A stretch of DNA of 36,544 nucleotides from Paraburkholderia sp. UYCP14C (GTDB lineage: Bacteria; Pseudomonadota; Gammaproteobacteria; Burkholderiales; Burkholderiaceae), in contig NZ_SELS01000070.1 in the NCBI RefSeq assembly GCF_004197395.1, positions 1-36,544 on the forward strand. Reading direction: 5' to 3'. This document shows positions 1 through 7,797 of this stretch, piece by piece. The notes beneath the pieces were generated by a model. It did no database searches. It was not told the DNA's origin and saw nothing but the letters and a program-made list of their open reading frames with translations. The position numbers were made by a program, and so were the translations under genes. The stretch's first letter is position 1; every line of letters begins with the position of its first letter.

Positions 1-70
1 CCGCCCGCTGTCTACCAGCTCGCGCCCCGGATTCCGACCAGCTACTTTCCATAATCAACAACTTGGCATA

Positions 71-104
71 ATCGGCCTTATGGAAAGCTTTGCATAAGGC
101 CGAT
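71..104. promoter_or_regulatory. 34-bp near-perfect palindrome, candidate operator
   Basis: Sixteen of 17 base pairs are complementary, with arms ATCGGCCTTATG and CATAAGGCCGAT around a central AAAGCTTT; the only mismatch is G83/G92. The centre falls between two bases, so it does not fit the odd-centred T-N11-A box of LysR proteins, but it would suit a MarR-, TetR- or GntR-like dimer. Two further CATAATC elements lie just upstream (about 50-72). The regulated gene is not visible in the window. Confidence 0.5.
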
Positions 105-357
105 GACGCGACGGACTTCAAGAGCGGTCGAATGACCGTTGCGATGGAGCGAAGCCGAAGCCTGAACGTCCGACCGACGACGCGCGTGAACGGCGAATCC
201 TGGCCGGGAGCCGTCGCGGTGCTGCCGGCCGGGCCAATCGCGCTGACCCGGTCGCACAGTCGCAAACGCGTGACGCTAGTTGCGAAAAGTCCGGCGCCCT
301 ACGCGTGGGTGGCCCGGTTCGCGGCCGGGCGGTCAGGCGGACATCGCCGTAACCAAG

Positions 358-369
358 TTGTATGGACAA
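358..369. promoter_or_regulatory. TTGT-N4-ACAA dyad, HutC-like site
   Basis: The sequence TTGTATGGACAA has the TTGT/ACAA half-sites of HutC-subfamily GntR operators, whose consensus I recall as close to TTGTATGTACAA. A second TTGT-N4-ACAA dyad overlaps the predicted start site at 544-555, about 186 bp downstream, so the two could act as distal and proximal operators for the amino-acid transporter. No GntR gene of the HutC type is present in the window. Confidence 0.4.
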
Positions 370-515
370 GATACCCACCACGGTATAGACCGCGGGTATA
401 CGCGAAATTCCCGTTTTCTCAGGCATCCTTTCAATAAGCCTGTAAACCATGTCCATAAAGGCTTTTACGCCTATTTCCCGGCTCCCTCCCTAGTGCCCGT
501 AAGCACTAACCCTGA

Positions 516-555
516 TTGTCGCTCGTCTCTCGTACGGGATAATTTGTCTATACAA
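516..555 (+). promoter_or_regulatory. Promoter and overlapping operator of the amino-acid ABC operon
   Basis: A TTGTCG -35 box (516-521), 16-bp spacer and GATAAT -10 box (538-543) predict a start near 550. The dyad TTGTCTATACAA (544-555) lies directly behind the -10 box over the predicted start, where a bound repressor would block transcription. The start codon follows at 590 with GGAG at 581-584. The boxes are seen in the sequence; promoter activity and the HutC-like reading are inferences. Confidence 0.55.
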
Positions 556-589
556 CATCGCACCCCGCAGTATCCATCCCGGAGACTTT

Positions 590-1363
590 ATGAAGAAACT
601 TGCGTTGTCCCTCGCCCTCGCGCTCGCTGCCACCGGCGCCTTCGCCAAAGATTGGTCCACGGTCCGCTTCGGCGTGGATGCAAGCTACGCCCCGTTCGAA
701 TCGAAAGCGACGGATGGCAAGCTGGTCGGCTTCGACATCGACCTCGGCACCGAAATCTGCCGTCGCCTGAACGCGAAGTGCGTGTGGGTCGAGCAGGACT
801 TCGACAGCATGATTCCGGCACTGAAGGCCAAGAAGTTCGACGGCGTGCTGTCGTCGATGTCGATGACGCCGAAACGTGCTGAACAGATCGCTTTCTCGTC
901 GAAGCTGTTCAACACGCCGACGCGCCTCGTCGCGAAGAAGGGCTCGGGCATCCTGCCGAGCGCCGACTCGCTGAAGGGCAAGACGGTGGGCGTCGAACAG
1001 GGCACGATCCAGGAAACCTACGCGAAGACCTATTGGGAGGCGAAGGGCGTGAAGGTCGTGCCGTACCAGAACCAGGACGCGGTCTATAACGACCTGCAAT
1101 CGGGTCGTCTGGACGCAGCGCTGCAGGATGCGGTGCAGGCTGACCAGGGCTTCCTGAAGACGCCGCGCGGCGCGGGCTTCGACTTCGTCGGCAACAACAT
1201 CGACGATCCGAGCATCCTCGGCAACGGCGCGGGCATCGGCCTGCGCAAGGAAGACGAAGATCTGAAGACCAAGGTCGACAAGGCGATCGCCGACATGATC
1301 AAGGACGGCACGTACAAGAAGATCGAGCAGAAGTACTTCAACTTCGACGTGTACGGCAGTTAA
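590..1363 (+). CDS. Periplasmic basic-amino-acid-binding protein of an ABC importer (HisJ/ArgT-like)
   Basis: This 257-residue protein should capture histidine, lysine, arginine or ornithine in the periplasm and deliver it to the membrane proteins encoded next. The N-terminus is a typical signal peptide (two Lys, then Leu/Ala-rich, cleavage after Ala-Phe-Ala near residue 19). The mature part has the family's ligand-binding start (Tyr-Ala-Pro-Phe-Glu-Ser), the Gly-Phe-Asp-Ile-Asp-Leu motif and the Phe-Asp-Gly-Val-Leu-Ser segment. GGAG five bases before the ATG supports the start. It heads an operon with genes at 1449, 2135 and 2885, separated from the first by a stable GC hairpin that probably lets the binding protein be made in excess. 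A close paralogue without its own permeases lies at 13829-14641. The exact amino acid cannot be read from the sequence. Confidence 0.93.
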   Translation: MKKLALSLALALAATGAFAKDWSTVRFGVDASYAPFESKATDGKLVGFDIDLGTEICRRLNAKCVWVEQDFDSMIPALKAKKFDGVLSSMSMTPKRAEQIAFSSKLFNTPTRLVAKKGSGILPSADSLKGKTVGVEQGTIQETYAKTYWEAKGVKVVPYQNQDAVYNDLQSGRLDAALQDAVQADQGFLKTPRGAGFDFVGNNIDDPSILGNGAGIGLRKEDEDLKTKVDKAIADMIKDGTYKKIEQKYFNFDVYGS

Positions 1364-1402
1364 GTCCAGCCCCACGAGCCCGCTCCACCCGAGCGCCAGG
1401 CC

Positions 1403-1422
1403 CCGCGCGCACAGGCGCGCGG
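1403..1422 (+). promoter_or_regulatory. GC hairpin between binding-protein and permease genes
   Basis: An 8-bp stem CCGCGCGC/GCGCGCGG closes an ACAG tetraloop. It has no long T-run behind it, so it looks more like a partial terminator or 3'-end stabiliser that keeps binding-protein mRNA abundant relative to permease mRNA, as known from other ABC operons. A comparable hairpin sits at the matching place in the sugar operon (9589-9617). Confidence 0.5.
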
Positions 1423-1448
1423 TTCGCTCCTTCAACAAGGACACTCCC

Positions 1449-2138
1449 ATGCTGTTTCAAGGCTTCGGTCCGCTACTCCTCGCGGGCACGTGGGTAACCA
1501 TCAAGCTCGCGGTGCTGTCGCTCGCGGCATCGTTCGCGCTGGGACTTCTCGGCGCCGCCGCGAAGCTGTCGACCAACCGCGTGATTTCGCGCATCGGCAC
1601 GATGTACACGACGCTGATCCGCGCCGTGCCCGACCTCGTACTGATGCTGTTGCTGTTCTACAGCATCCAGATCTGGCTCAATGATCTGACCGACATGTTC
1701 AGCATGGAGCAGATCGACATCGATCCGTTTCTCGCCGGTGTGATCACGCTGGGCTTCATCTACGGCGCGTACTTCACCGAAACCTTCCGCGGCGCGTTTC
1801 TGTCCGTGCCGCGCGGGCAGATCGAAGCGGGCTTCGCGTACGGCATGAGCGCGCGGCGCGTGTTCACCCGGATCCTGTTCCCGCAGATGATGCGCTTCGC
1901 GCTGCCCGGCATCGGCAACAACTGGCAGGTGCTCGTGAAGGCCACCGCGCTGGTGTCGATCATCGGTCTCGCGGACGTGGTCAAGGCATCGCAGGATGCC
2001 GGCAAGAGCACGCAGTCGTTCTTTTTCTTCACGCTGGCGACCGGGGCCATCTACCTCGCCATCACCACCATTTCGAATCTGGTATTGATCCGCCTCGAGA
2101 AGCGCTACTCGATCGGCGTACGGAGGGCCGCGCTGTGA
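1449..2138 (+). CDS. hisQ: Amino-acid ABC transporter permease, HisQ-like
   Basis: This 229-residue inner-membrane protein is one of two permeases forming the channel of the importer. It has about five hydrophobic segments and the cytoplasmic coupling motif of the His/Glu/Gln/Arg/opine permease family around residues 118-140 (Glu-Thr-Phe-Arg-Gly-Ala, then Gly-Gln-Ile-Glu-Ala and Ala-Tyr-Gly-Met). AAGGA lies eight bases before the ATG. The stop overlaps the next gene's GTG in a GTGA arrangement, so the two permeases are probably translationally coupled in equal amounts. The symbol follows similarity and gene order in the Salmonella/E. coli hisJQMP operon. Confidence 0.9.
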   Translation: MLFQGFGPLLLAGTWVTIKLAVLSLAASFALGLLGAAAKLSTNRVISRIGTMYTTLIRAVPDLVLMLLLFYSIQIWLNDLTDMFSMEQIDIDPFLAGVITLGFIYGAYFTETFRGAFLSVPRGQIEAGFAYGMSARRVFTRILFPQMMRFALPGIGNNWQVLVKATALVSIIGLADVVKASQDAGKSTQSFFFFTLATGAIYLAITTISNLVLIRLEKRYSIGVRRAAL

Positions 2139-2848
2139 TCGAACTGATCCGTCAATACTGGCAGAACTACATTTTCACGGACGGCTTCAACTACACCGGC
2201 CTCGTCATCACGCTGTGGCTGCTGGTTGCGTCGATCGTGATGGGTTTCGTGCTGGCCGTGCCGCTCGCGATCGCGCGCGCGTCGCGCAACCGCTACATCT
2301 CCGGACCCGTCTGGCTGTTCACCTACGTGTTTCGCGGCACGCCGTTGTATGTTCAATTGCTGCTGATCTACACGGGGCTCTACAGTCTGCATTTCGTCCA
2401 TTCGCACGCGATGCTCGACAGCTTCTTTCGCAATGCGATGAACTGCACGCTGCTCGCGTTCGCGCTGAACGAATGCGCGTACGCCACCGAGATCTTCGCG
2501 GGCTCGATCCGGGAGACCTCGCACGGTGAGATCGAGGCGGCCCAGGCGTACGGCATGTCGAAATTCAAGCTGTATACGCGCATCATCCTGCCCTCGGCGC
2601 TGCGGCGCGCGCTGCCCTCGTACAGCAACGAGGTGATCCTGATGCTGCACGCGACCACGCTCGCGTTCACGGCGACCGTCCCCGACATCCTGAAGGTGGC
2701 GCGCGACGTCAACTCGGCGACCTACGCGACGTTCCAGGCCTACGGCATCGCGGCGCTCCTGTACGCGTCGATCGTGTTCGGGCTGATCTGGGGCTTCCGC
2801 AAGCTGGAAATCCGTTTGCTGGCATATCTGAAACCGCAAGGGCATTAA
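2135..2848 (+). CDS. hisM: Amino-acid ABC transporter permease, HisM-like
   Basis: The second permease has 237 residues and several membrane spans. Its Glu-Ile-Phe-Ala-Gly-Ser-Ile-Arg and Glu-Ile-Glu-Ala-Ala-Gln-Ala-Tyr-Gly-Met segments form the loop that docks on the ATPase. It starts at a GTG that overlaps the hisQ-like stop by four bases; no ATG is better placed. It should pair with the HisQ-like protein and bind two copies of the ATPase encoded next. The last residues show no truncation, and the length matches HisM (about 238). Confidence 0.9.
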   Translation: MIELIRQYWQNYIFTDGFNYTGLVITLWLLVASIVMGFVLAVPLAIARASRNRYISGPVWLFTYVFRGTPLYVQLLLIYTGLYSLHFVHSHAMLDSFFRNAMNCTLLAFALNECAYATEIFAGSIRETSHGEIEAAQAYGMSKFKLYTRIILPSALRRALPSYSNEVILMLHATTLAFTATVPDILKVARDVNSATYATFQAYGIAALLYASIVFGLIWGFRKLEIRLLAYLKPQGH

Positions 2849-2884
2849 CCCGGGCGCATTCGCGCCATGATGGAGCATACGAGC

Positions 2885-3652
2885 ATGTACAAGCTGACAG
2901 TCGACGACCTGCACAAGAAGTTCGGCGACAACGAGGTATTGAAGGGCGTCTCGCTGAACGCGAAGGCGGGCGACGTGATTAGCCTCATCGGGTCGAGCGG
3001 CTCCGGGAAAAGCACCTTCCTGCGGTGCATCAACTTTCTCGAATCGCCGTGCTCCGGGCGCATCACGCTGAACGGAGAGGAAATCAACACGAGCCGTGAT
3101 CGCAACGGCTCGCTGCGCGTGACCCATCCGAAGCAGTTGCAGACGATGCGCACGCGTCTGTCGATGGTGTTCCAGCATTTCAATCTGTGGGCGCACATGA
3201 ACGTGCTCGAGAACATCATCGAGGCGCCGATCAGCGTGCTGGGATTGAGCCGTGCGGAGGCCGAGGAACGCGCTCGAAAGTATCTGACCAAGGTCGGTTT
3301 GCCGGCCAATACGGAAAAGAAATATCCGTCGCATCTGTCGGGCGGTCAGCAGCAGCGCGTCGCGATTGCCCGCGCGCTTGCGATGGAGCCCGAGGTGATG
3401 CTGTTCGACGAACCGACTTCGGCGCTCGATCCCGAGCTCGTCGGCGAAGTGCTGCGCGTGATGCAGGCGCTCGCCGAAGAAGGCCGCACGATGATCGTCG
3501 TCACGCACGAAATGGGCTTTGCGCGCAACGTGTCGAATCATGTCGTGTTCCTGCACAAAGGCAAGATCGAGGAGCAAGGGCATCCGCAGCAGGTGCTGAC
3601 CAATCCGCGCAGTGAGCGGTTGCAGCAGTTTTTGGCCGGACGGTTGAAGTAG
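2885..3652 (+). CDS. hisP: Amino-acid ABC transporter ATP-binding protein, HisP-like
   Basis: This ATPase powers the importer. It carries Walker A (Gly-Ser-Ser-Gly-Ser-Gly-Lys-Ser-Thr), the signature Leu-Ser-Gly-Gly-Gln-Gln-Gln-Arg, Walker B followed by Asp-Glu-Pro-Thr-Ser-Ala-Leu-Asp-Pro, and the switch histidine in Val-Thr-His-Glu-Met-Gly. All catalytic motifs are intact. The ATG at 2885 is preferred because GGAG stands nine bases upstream; in-frame ATGs at 2867 and 2870 would add five or six residues and have no clear ribosome-binding site. It is the last gene of the operon; the next gene is convergent. About 255 residues, normal for the family, with close similarity to E. coli HisP around the ATP site. 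Confidence 0.92.
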   Translation: MYKLTVDDLHKKFGDNEVLKGVSLNAKAGDVISLIGSSGSGKSTFLRCINFLESPCSGRITLNGEEINTSRDRNGSLRVTHPKQLQTMRTRLSMVFQHFNLWAHMNVLENIIEAPISVLGLSRAEAEERARKYLTKVGLPANTEKKYPSHLSGGQQQRVAIARALAMEPEVMLFDEPTSALDPELVGEVLRVMQALAEEGRTMIVVTHEMGFARNVSNHVVFLHKGKIEEQGHPQQVLTNPRSERLQQFLAGRLK

Positions 3653-3727
3653 CGGCAACGGGTATGGCGCGTCGTTCAGCCTCGCGCCCTACTCCGAATC
3701 ATCTCCAGGACGAAGTGCGTCACGTTA

Positions 3728-3772
3728 GCGGGCGGACTTCCGTCAAATCCTGTTTGCACGGCCGCCGCCCGC
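3728..3772. terminator. Possible bidirectional terminator between hisP-like and PIN genes
   Basis: Inverted arms GCGGGCGG (3728-3735) and CCGCCCGC (3765-3772) could form an 8-bp stem with a 29-base loop between two convergent genes. There is no T-run, and the loop is long for an intrinsic terminator, so this is only a candidate. Confidence 0.3.
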
Positions 3773-3780
3773 GCCGTTAC

Positions 3781-4170
3781 TCACCAGATTGCCCCCCCAT
3801 AGGAATACGCGCGCAAACGCGCGTCAGGCGTGATCAGCATGCCGCCAAGCACGATCGCCGTGGAGGCGATCAGCCGCTGGTGCGACGTGAGCAGGGTGGG
3901 CAATGCCGCGGCCTGTACCGCGATAGCCATATCGACCGGCACCACCCGCATGCCCTCGATCGACGCCAAGGTCGACAACCAGCGCCGCGTATCGACAGAC
4001 AATTTCAGCCGGCCGTCATCGACGTATTCGGCTACCTCGACGACGCTGATCATCGAAATGGCGATTTCACCCACCTGCATTTCGCGCTCGATCGCGTCAC
4101 GAGCCGTCACGCTCAGCTTGTCGTGACCGCCCAGCCACATGATCAAGGCCGTGGTATCGAGCACGATCAT
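3781..4170 (-). CDS. PIN-domain protein, VapC-like toxin with altered active site
   Basis: This 129-residue protein spans one PIN domain, the fold of VapC ribonuclease toxins. Asp5 in the Val-Leu-Asp-Thr-Thr-Ala-Leu start, Glu45 in Ser-Val-Val-Glu-Val-Ala and Asp116 in Thr-Pro-Asp-Ala-Arg-Leu-Arg-Ala-Tyr match conserved acids. The third position does not: relatives usually have Asp-Pro-Ala-Asp-Arg before the Leu-Ile-Ala helix, and here there is Thr-Ser-His-Gln-Arg (residues 95-99), two residues shorter and without either Asp. The protein may therefore be catalytically weak or inactive. A toxin of this kind normally follows an antitoxin of about 70-90 residues; only a 19-codon overlapping frame is found upstream. 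It sits between the ends of two unrelated operons. The family call is firm; loss of activity is inference. Confidence 0.8.
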   Translation of the reverse strand: MIVLDTTALIMWLGGHDKLSVTARDAIEREMQVGEIAISMISVVEVAEYVDDGRLKLSVDTRRWLSTLASIEGMRVVPVDMAIAVQAAALPTLLTSHQRLIASTAIVLGGMLITPDARLRAYSYGGAIW

Positions 4171-4226
4171 CGAACTCTCGCCGCTCGCTCAGTGCGGAAC
4201 ACCGCTGTTGAAGTCTGTCGTTCCAT
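4167..4226 (-). CDS. 19-codon micro-ORF coupled to the PIN gene, possible antitoxin remnant
   Basis: An ATG at 4226, preceded by TAGGAAGAA as a reasonable ribosome-binding site, opens a 19-codon frame (MERQTSTAVFRTERAARVR). Its TGA overlaps the PIN gene's ATG in an ATGA arrangement. This is where a VapB- or Phd-type antitoxin gene would end, but the frame is far too short to fold as one, and a stop (TAG) lies three codons before the ATG. It may be a shrunken antitoxin or a leader peptide that drives translation of the PIN gene. The peptide matches no family I can name. Confidence 0.35.
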   Translation of the reverse strand: MERQTSTAVFRTERAARVR

Positions 4227-4293
4227 TTCTTCCTACCCACGATTGTGCGCGCCACACCGACCGCATATGCGAGACCGGCAAGCGCTCAGGCGG

Positions 4294-6618
4294 TCACACG
4301 TACACCGTGTGTTCGCTGTCCCCCTCGGGCAGAACGAGCAGCACGCCTGCCTCGTGCGAGCGCACCTCCAGGCCGCCCGCATCGCGCAACGCCGACCATT
4401 GCCTCAATGCCAGCGGCAAGGCTGCCTTGACGCCATGAGCGCTAATCCGAAGGATCTTGTCGTTGCGCGTCACGCTCACGCTCGTCACCGCCGCACCGTC
4501 CCGGCCGCGCAAAGTCACGCTGGCCGATTCGCCCGACTCCAGCTCGAACAGATGCAGCTCGCTGCGCAACGCGTAGTCGTAATCGGGACGCTGGTCCTCG
4601 GTGCCGATCGCGAGCAGCGTGTTCGGCCGCACGTACAACGGCAGACTCAGAAAGCCGTGTCGTTCGCGCACCCACCTGCCGCCCTCGACCTGCCTGCCGG
4701 TGAACAGATGCGTCCAGCGCCCCGCCGGCAGCCAGAAGTCCACGTCGCCCGCGGCATTGAACACCGGCGCGACCAGCAGTGCGTCGCCGAGCAGATACTG
4801 GCGGTCGAGATAATCGCAGCTCGGGTCGTCCGGAAACTCCAGCAGCATCGCACGCAACATCGGCGTACCGTGATCGACCGCCTGCCGCGCGGCGTCGAAC
4901 AGATACGGCATCAGACGCGACTTCCATTCGGTGAAGTGACGCACCACGTCCACCGCTTCATCGTCGAACAACCATGGAACGCGGTACGACTTGCTGCCGT
5001 GCAGGCGGCTATGACTCGACAGCAGCCCGAACGCGCACCAGCGCTTGTAGACGTCGGCGGGCGCGGTGTGCTCGAAGCCGCCGATGTCGTGGCTCCAGAA
5101 GCCAAAGCCGCTCAGGCCTAGCGAGAGCCCGCCGCGCAGCGTCTCGGCCATCGACTCGTAAGTCGCGCTGCAGTCGCCGCCCCAATGCACGGGCAACTGC
5201 TGGCTGCCCACGGTCCCGGAGCGCGCGAACACCACCGCCTCGCCCTCGCCGCGCACCTCGCGCAACACGTCGAACACCACCTTGTTGTAGAGGTAGCTGT
5301 AGTAGTTGTGCATCTTCTGCGGGTCGGAGCCGTCGTGGTAGACCACGTCGGTCGGAATGCGCTCGCCGAAATCGGTCTTGAAGCAGTCGACGCCCATCTC
5401 CAGCAGTCGCCGCAAGTGTCCCGCGTACCATTGCGCCGCGGCGGGGTTCGTGAAGTCGACGATGCCCTGGCCGGGTTGCCAGCGGTTCCACTGCCAGACG
5501 TCGCCGTTCGGCTTGCGCAGCAGGTAGCGCTTCTCCATGCCTTCGGCAAAGAGCGGCGACGGCTGCGCGATATATGGATTGATCCACAGACAAATCTTCA
5601 GTCCGCGCGCCTTCAGCCGCGCCAGCATGCCCCGCGGGTCCGGAAAGGTCTCGCGGTTCCACTCGAAATCGCACCAGTGGAAGGCCTTCATCCAGAAGCA
5701 GTCGAAGTGGAACACGTGAAGCGGGATGCCGCGTTCGGCCATGCCGTCGATGAAGTGGTTCACCGTGGCTTCGTCGTAATTCGTCGTGAAGGACGTGGTG
5801 AGCCACAGGCCGAACGACCACGCGGGCGGCAGCACGGGCCGCCCGGTGAGTTGCGTGAAACGTTCGAGTACGGCTTTCGGTGTGGGACCGTCGATCACGT
5901 AGTATTCGAGCCGCTCTCCGGCGACGCTGAACTGCACCTTCGCGACCTTCTCGCTTGCCACTTCGAACGACACGTTTTCCGGGTGATTCACCAGCACGCC
6001 GTAGCCGCGGTTGGTCAGATAGAACGGCACGTTCTTGTACGCCTGATCGGTGCCCGTGCCGCCGTCGCGGTTCCAGCTCTCGACCACCTGGCCGTTCTTC
6101 ACGAACGCGGTGAAGCGCTCGCCGAGGCCATAGACGTTTTCGCCCACGCCCAGATCGAGCCGCTCGAACATGAATGCGGCGCCGTGCTGGCTTGCATCGT
6201 GGGCCTGGCCGCTCGCGCGAAAGCCGCTGCCGGTGATGCGCTCGCCGTCACGCAGGAAATCGACCGACCAGTCGCCCGACTTGACGACGCGCACCGTGAG
6301 CGAGCCGCTCGTGAAGGTCGCCTCGTTCGCGGTGTCGTTCGTCACGACGGTCCCCGGCTCGCGGTTGAGCGCGAAATGCGGGCCACGGTCGAGCGCGCCG
6401 GAAAAGTGCTCGACGCGCACGCCGATCACGCCGCTTTGCGGCGAAAAGAAACGCCAGGTAAAGAGCCCGGTATCGAGCTGTCGTTCGCGGTTCGATACGT
6501 CACGCGGCGCCACGTGCACGAGCAGTTCGTCGCCGACGATCTCCACGCTGTGCGGTGCCGCCGAATACGATACGTTCAGGCCGTCACGGATCAACCAGTT
6601 GCCATCGCTGATTTTCAT
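4294..6618 (-). CDS. yicI: Alpha-xylosidase, glycoside hydrolase family 31
   Basis: This 774-residue cytoplasmic enzyme should release alpha-linked xylose from the non-reducing end of oligosaccharides such as isoprimeverose from xyloglucan. It is nearly co-linear with E. coli YicI (772 residues). The nucleophile Asp416 is in Phe-Lys-Thr-Asp-Phe-Gly-Glu and the acid/base Asp482 in Gly-Gly-Asp-Cys-Ser. The residues I recall as giving YicI its xylose preference, Cys307, Phe308, Trp345 and Lys414, are all at the same numbers. There is no signal peptide, so the substrate must be imported, which fits the ABC sugar transporter encoded just upstream. It is the last enzyme of the operon. The ATG at 6618 has only a weak ribosome-binding site. 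Confidence 0.93.
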   Translation of the reverse strand: MKISDGNWLIRDGLNVSYSAAPHSVEIVGDELLVHVAPRDVSNRERQLDTGLFTWRFFSPQSGVIGVRVEHFSGALDRGPHFALNREPGTVVTNDTANEATFTSGSLTVRVVKSGDWSVDFLRDGERITGSGFRASGQAHDASQHGAAFMFERLDLGVGENVYGLGERFTAFVKNGQVVESWNRDGGTGTDQAYKNVPFYLTNRGYGVLVNHPENVSFEVASEKVAKVQFSVAGERLEYYVIDGPTPKAVLERFTQLTGRPVLPPAWSFGLWLTTSFTTNYDEATVNHFIDGMAERGIPLHVFHFDCFWMKAFHWCDFEWNRETFPDPRGMLARLKARGLKICLWINPYIAQPSPLFAEGMEKRYLLRKPNGDVWQWNRWQPGQGIVDFTNPAAAQWYAGHLRRLLEMGVDCFKTDFGERIPTDVVYHDGSDPQKMHNYYSYLYNKVVFDVLREVRGEGEAVVFARSGTVGSQQLPVHWGGDCSATYESMAETLRGGLSLGLSGFGFWSHDIGGFEHTAPADVYKRWCAFGLLSSHSRLHGSKSYRVPWLFDDEAVDVVRHFTEWKSRLMPYLFDAARQAVDHGTPMLRAMLLEFPDDPSCDYLDRQYLLGDALLVAPVFNAAGDVDFWLPAGRWTHLFTGRQVEGGRWVRERHGFLSLPLYVRPNTLLAIGTEDQRPDYDYALRSELHLFELESGESASVTLRGRDGAAVTSVSVTRNDKILRISAHGVKAALPLALRQWSALRDAGGLEVRSHEAGVLLVLPEGDSEHTVYV

Positions 6619-6682
6619 TTACGTGTTTCTCGAATGGTGTTCATTGCTGGTTCCGCCCAATCGCGGAGCGCGTGCTATTCGC

Positions 6683-7753
6683 CTATAGCGCGCGTTCGCT
6701 GTTGCGGTCGAAAACATGGACGTGCTCGCTCGCGATGACGAGACCGAACGCGTCGCCGCTCGTGATCGCGCATACCCCGGCTTGCGCAACCAGCACCGGC
6801 GCCGCAACGCCATCGAGCTTCACGGTGACGAAGCTCATCGACCCGGTGGACTCCACCACGTCGATCACGCCACGCAGGCCGCCGGCAGTGGACTGCAAGC
6901 GCAGATGTTCGGGACGCAAACCGATCCAGACCTCGGTGCCCGGCTGCAGCGAGCGGCCCAGCGCGAGCGTCTGCCCGCTCGCGCCGCCGAAATGCGCGCT
7001 GTGCCCATCGGGTCCGATCACGGCCTCGATGAAGTTCATCGCCGGCGAACCGATGAAGCCCGCGACGAACCGGTTGGCCGGCCGGTGATACAGCGCCAGC
7101 GGAGCGCCCTGCTGCTCGACTTGGCCCGCGCGCAGCACGACGACGTGGTCGGCCATCGTCATCGCCTCGATTTGATCGTGCGTGACGTACACCGAGGTCG
7201 CGCCGAGGCGCTGATGCAGCTTGCGGATCTCCGTGCGCATGTGCACGCGCAGGGCTGCATCGAGATTCGACAGCGGTTCGTCGAACAGAAACACCTTCGG
7301 ATTGCGCACGATCGCGCGGCCCATTGCCACGCGTTGACGCTGTCCACCCGACAACTGGCGCGGCATGCGTTCGAGCAGATGGTCCAGCCCCAGCGTGCGG
7401 GAGACGCTGTCGATGCTCTCCCGGATCGCGCGTGGCGCCGCGCGTCGCAGCCGCATCGAGTAGGACATGTTCTTCTCGATGTTCATGTGCGGATACAGCG
7501 CATAGCTTTGGAACACCATCGCGACATCGCGCTTGCGCGGCGGCACGTCGTTGACGACCTGGCCGTCGATGCGCAGCGTGCCGCCCGTGATCTGTTCGAG
7601 GCCGGCGATGGTGCGCAACAGCGTGGACTTGCCACAGCCCGACGGACCGACCAGCGCGACGAAGCACCCTTCGGGCACACTGATGTCGATGTCCTTCAAA
7701 ATCTGAACGGATCCGTAGCTCTTGCTCAGCCGCTCGATCTGTATGCGATCCAC
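6683..7753 (-). CDS. Sugar ABC transporter ATP-binding protein (MalK/UgpC/MsmK type)
   Basis: This ATPase energises uptake of the xyloside. Walker A (Gly-Pro-Ser-Gly-Cys-Gly-Lys-Ser-Thr), the signature Leu-Ser-Gly-Gly-Gln-Arg-Gln-Arg, Walker B with Asp-Glu-Pro-Leu-Ser-Asn-Leu-Asp and the His of Val-Thr-His-Asp-Gln are intact. The last ~120 residues form the OB-fold (TOBE-like) domain typical of MalK relatives, including Gly-Leu-Arg-Pro-Glu-His. I prefer the GTG at 7753 (356 residues) because GGAG stands seven bases before it. An in-frame TTG at 7783 would add ten Pro/Ala/Arg-rich residues and has no ribosome-binding site. MalK-type ATPases are often shared between sugar systems, so this one may serve others too. 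Confidence 0.9.
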   Translation of the reverse strand: MDRIQIERLSKSYGSVQILKDIDISVPEGCFVALVGPSGCGKSTLLRTIAGLEQITGGTLRIDGQVVNDVPPRKRDVAMVFQSYALYPHMNIEKNMSYSMRLRRAAPRAIRESIDSVSRTLGLDHLLERMPRQLSGGQRQRVAMGRAIVRNPKVFLFDEPLSNLDAALRVHMRTEIRKLHQRLGATSVYVTHDQIEAMTMADHVVVLRAGQVEQQGAPLALYHRPANRFVAGFIGSPAMNFIEAVIGPDGHSAHFGGASGQTLALGRSLQPGTEVWIGLRPEHLRLQSTAGGLRGVIDVVESTGSMSFVTVKLDGVAAPVLVAQAGVCAITSGDAFGLVIASEHVHVFDRNSERAL

Positions 7754-7797
7754 AGCGATTCTCCGACCGGCCGGCGCCGGCAAAAATAAGGTATGCG

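Larger units (their letters stand above)
1..515. other. Gene-poor upstream region with several dyads
   Basis: I see no convincing gene here. The open frames crossing it are Arg/Pro/Gly-rich, lack ribosome-binding sites and match no family I recognise. It holds a 34-bp near-perfect palindrome (71-104), a TTGT-N4-ACAA dyad (358-369), a hairpin AAGCCT...AGGCTT (436-464) and a short dyad TAGTGC-N6-GCACTA (491-508) just upstream of the predicted promoter of the amino-acid transporter. The palindrome lies so far from that transporter that it may belong to a divergent gene left of the window; this is inference. Confidence 0.5.

Noticed and set aside
90-437. A possible small gene in the left gap
   Set aside because: It starts inside the 34-bp palindrome at a TTG, has no ribosome-binding site and a composition unlike real proteins of the window.
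4296-4310. Hairpin ACACG-TACAC-CGTGT as a terminator of the xyloside operon
   Set aside because: It lies inside the last codons of the alpha-xylosidase gene and has a short weak stem.
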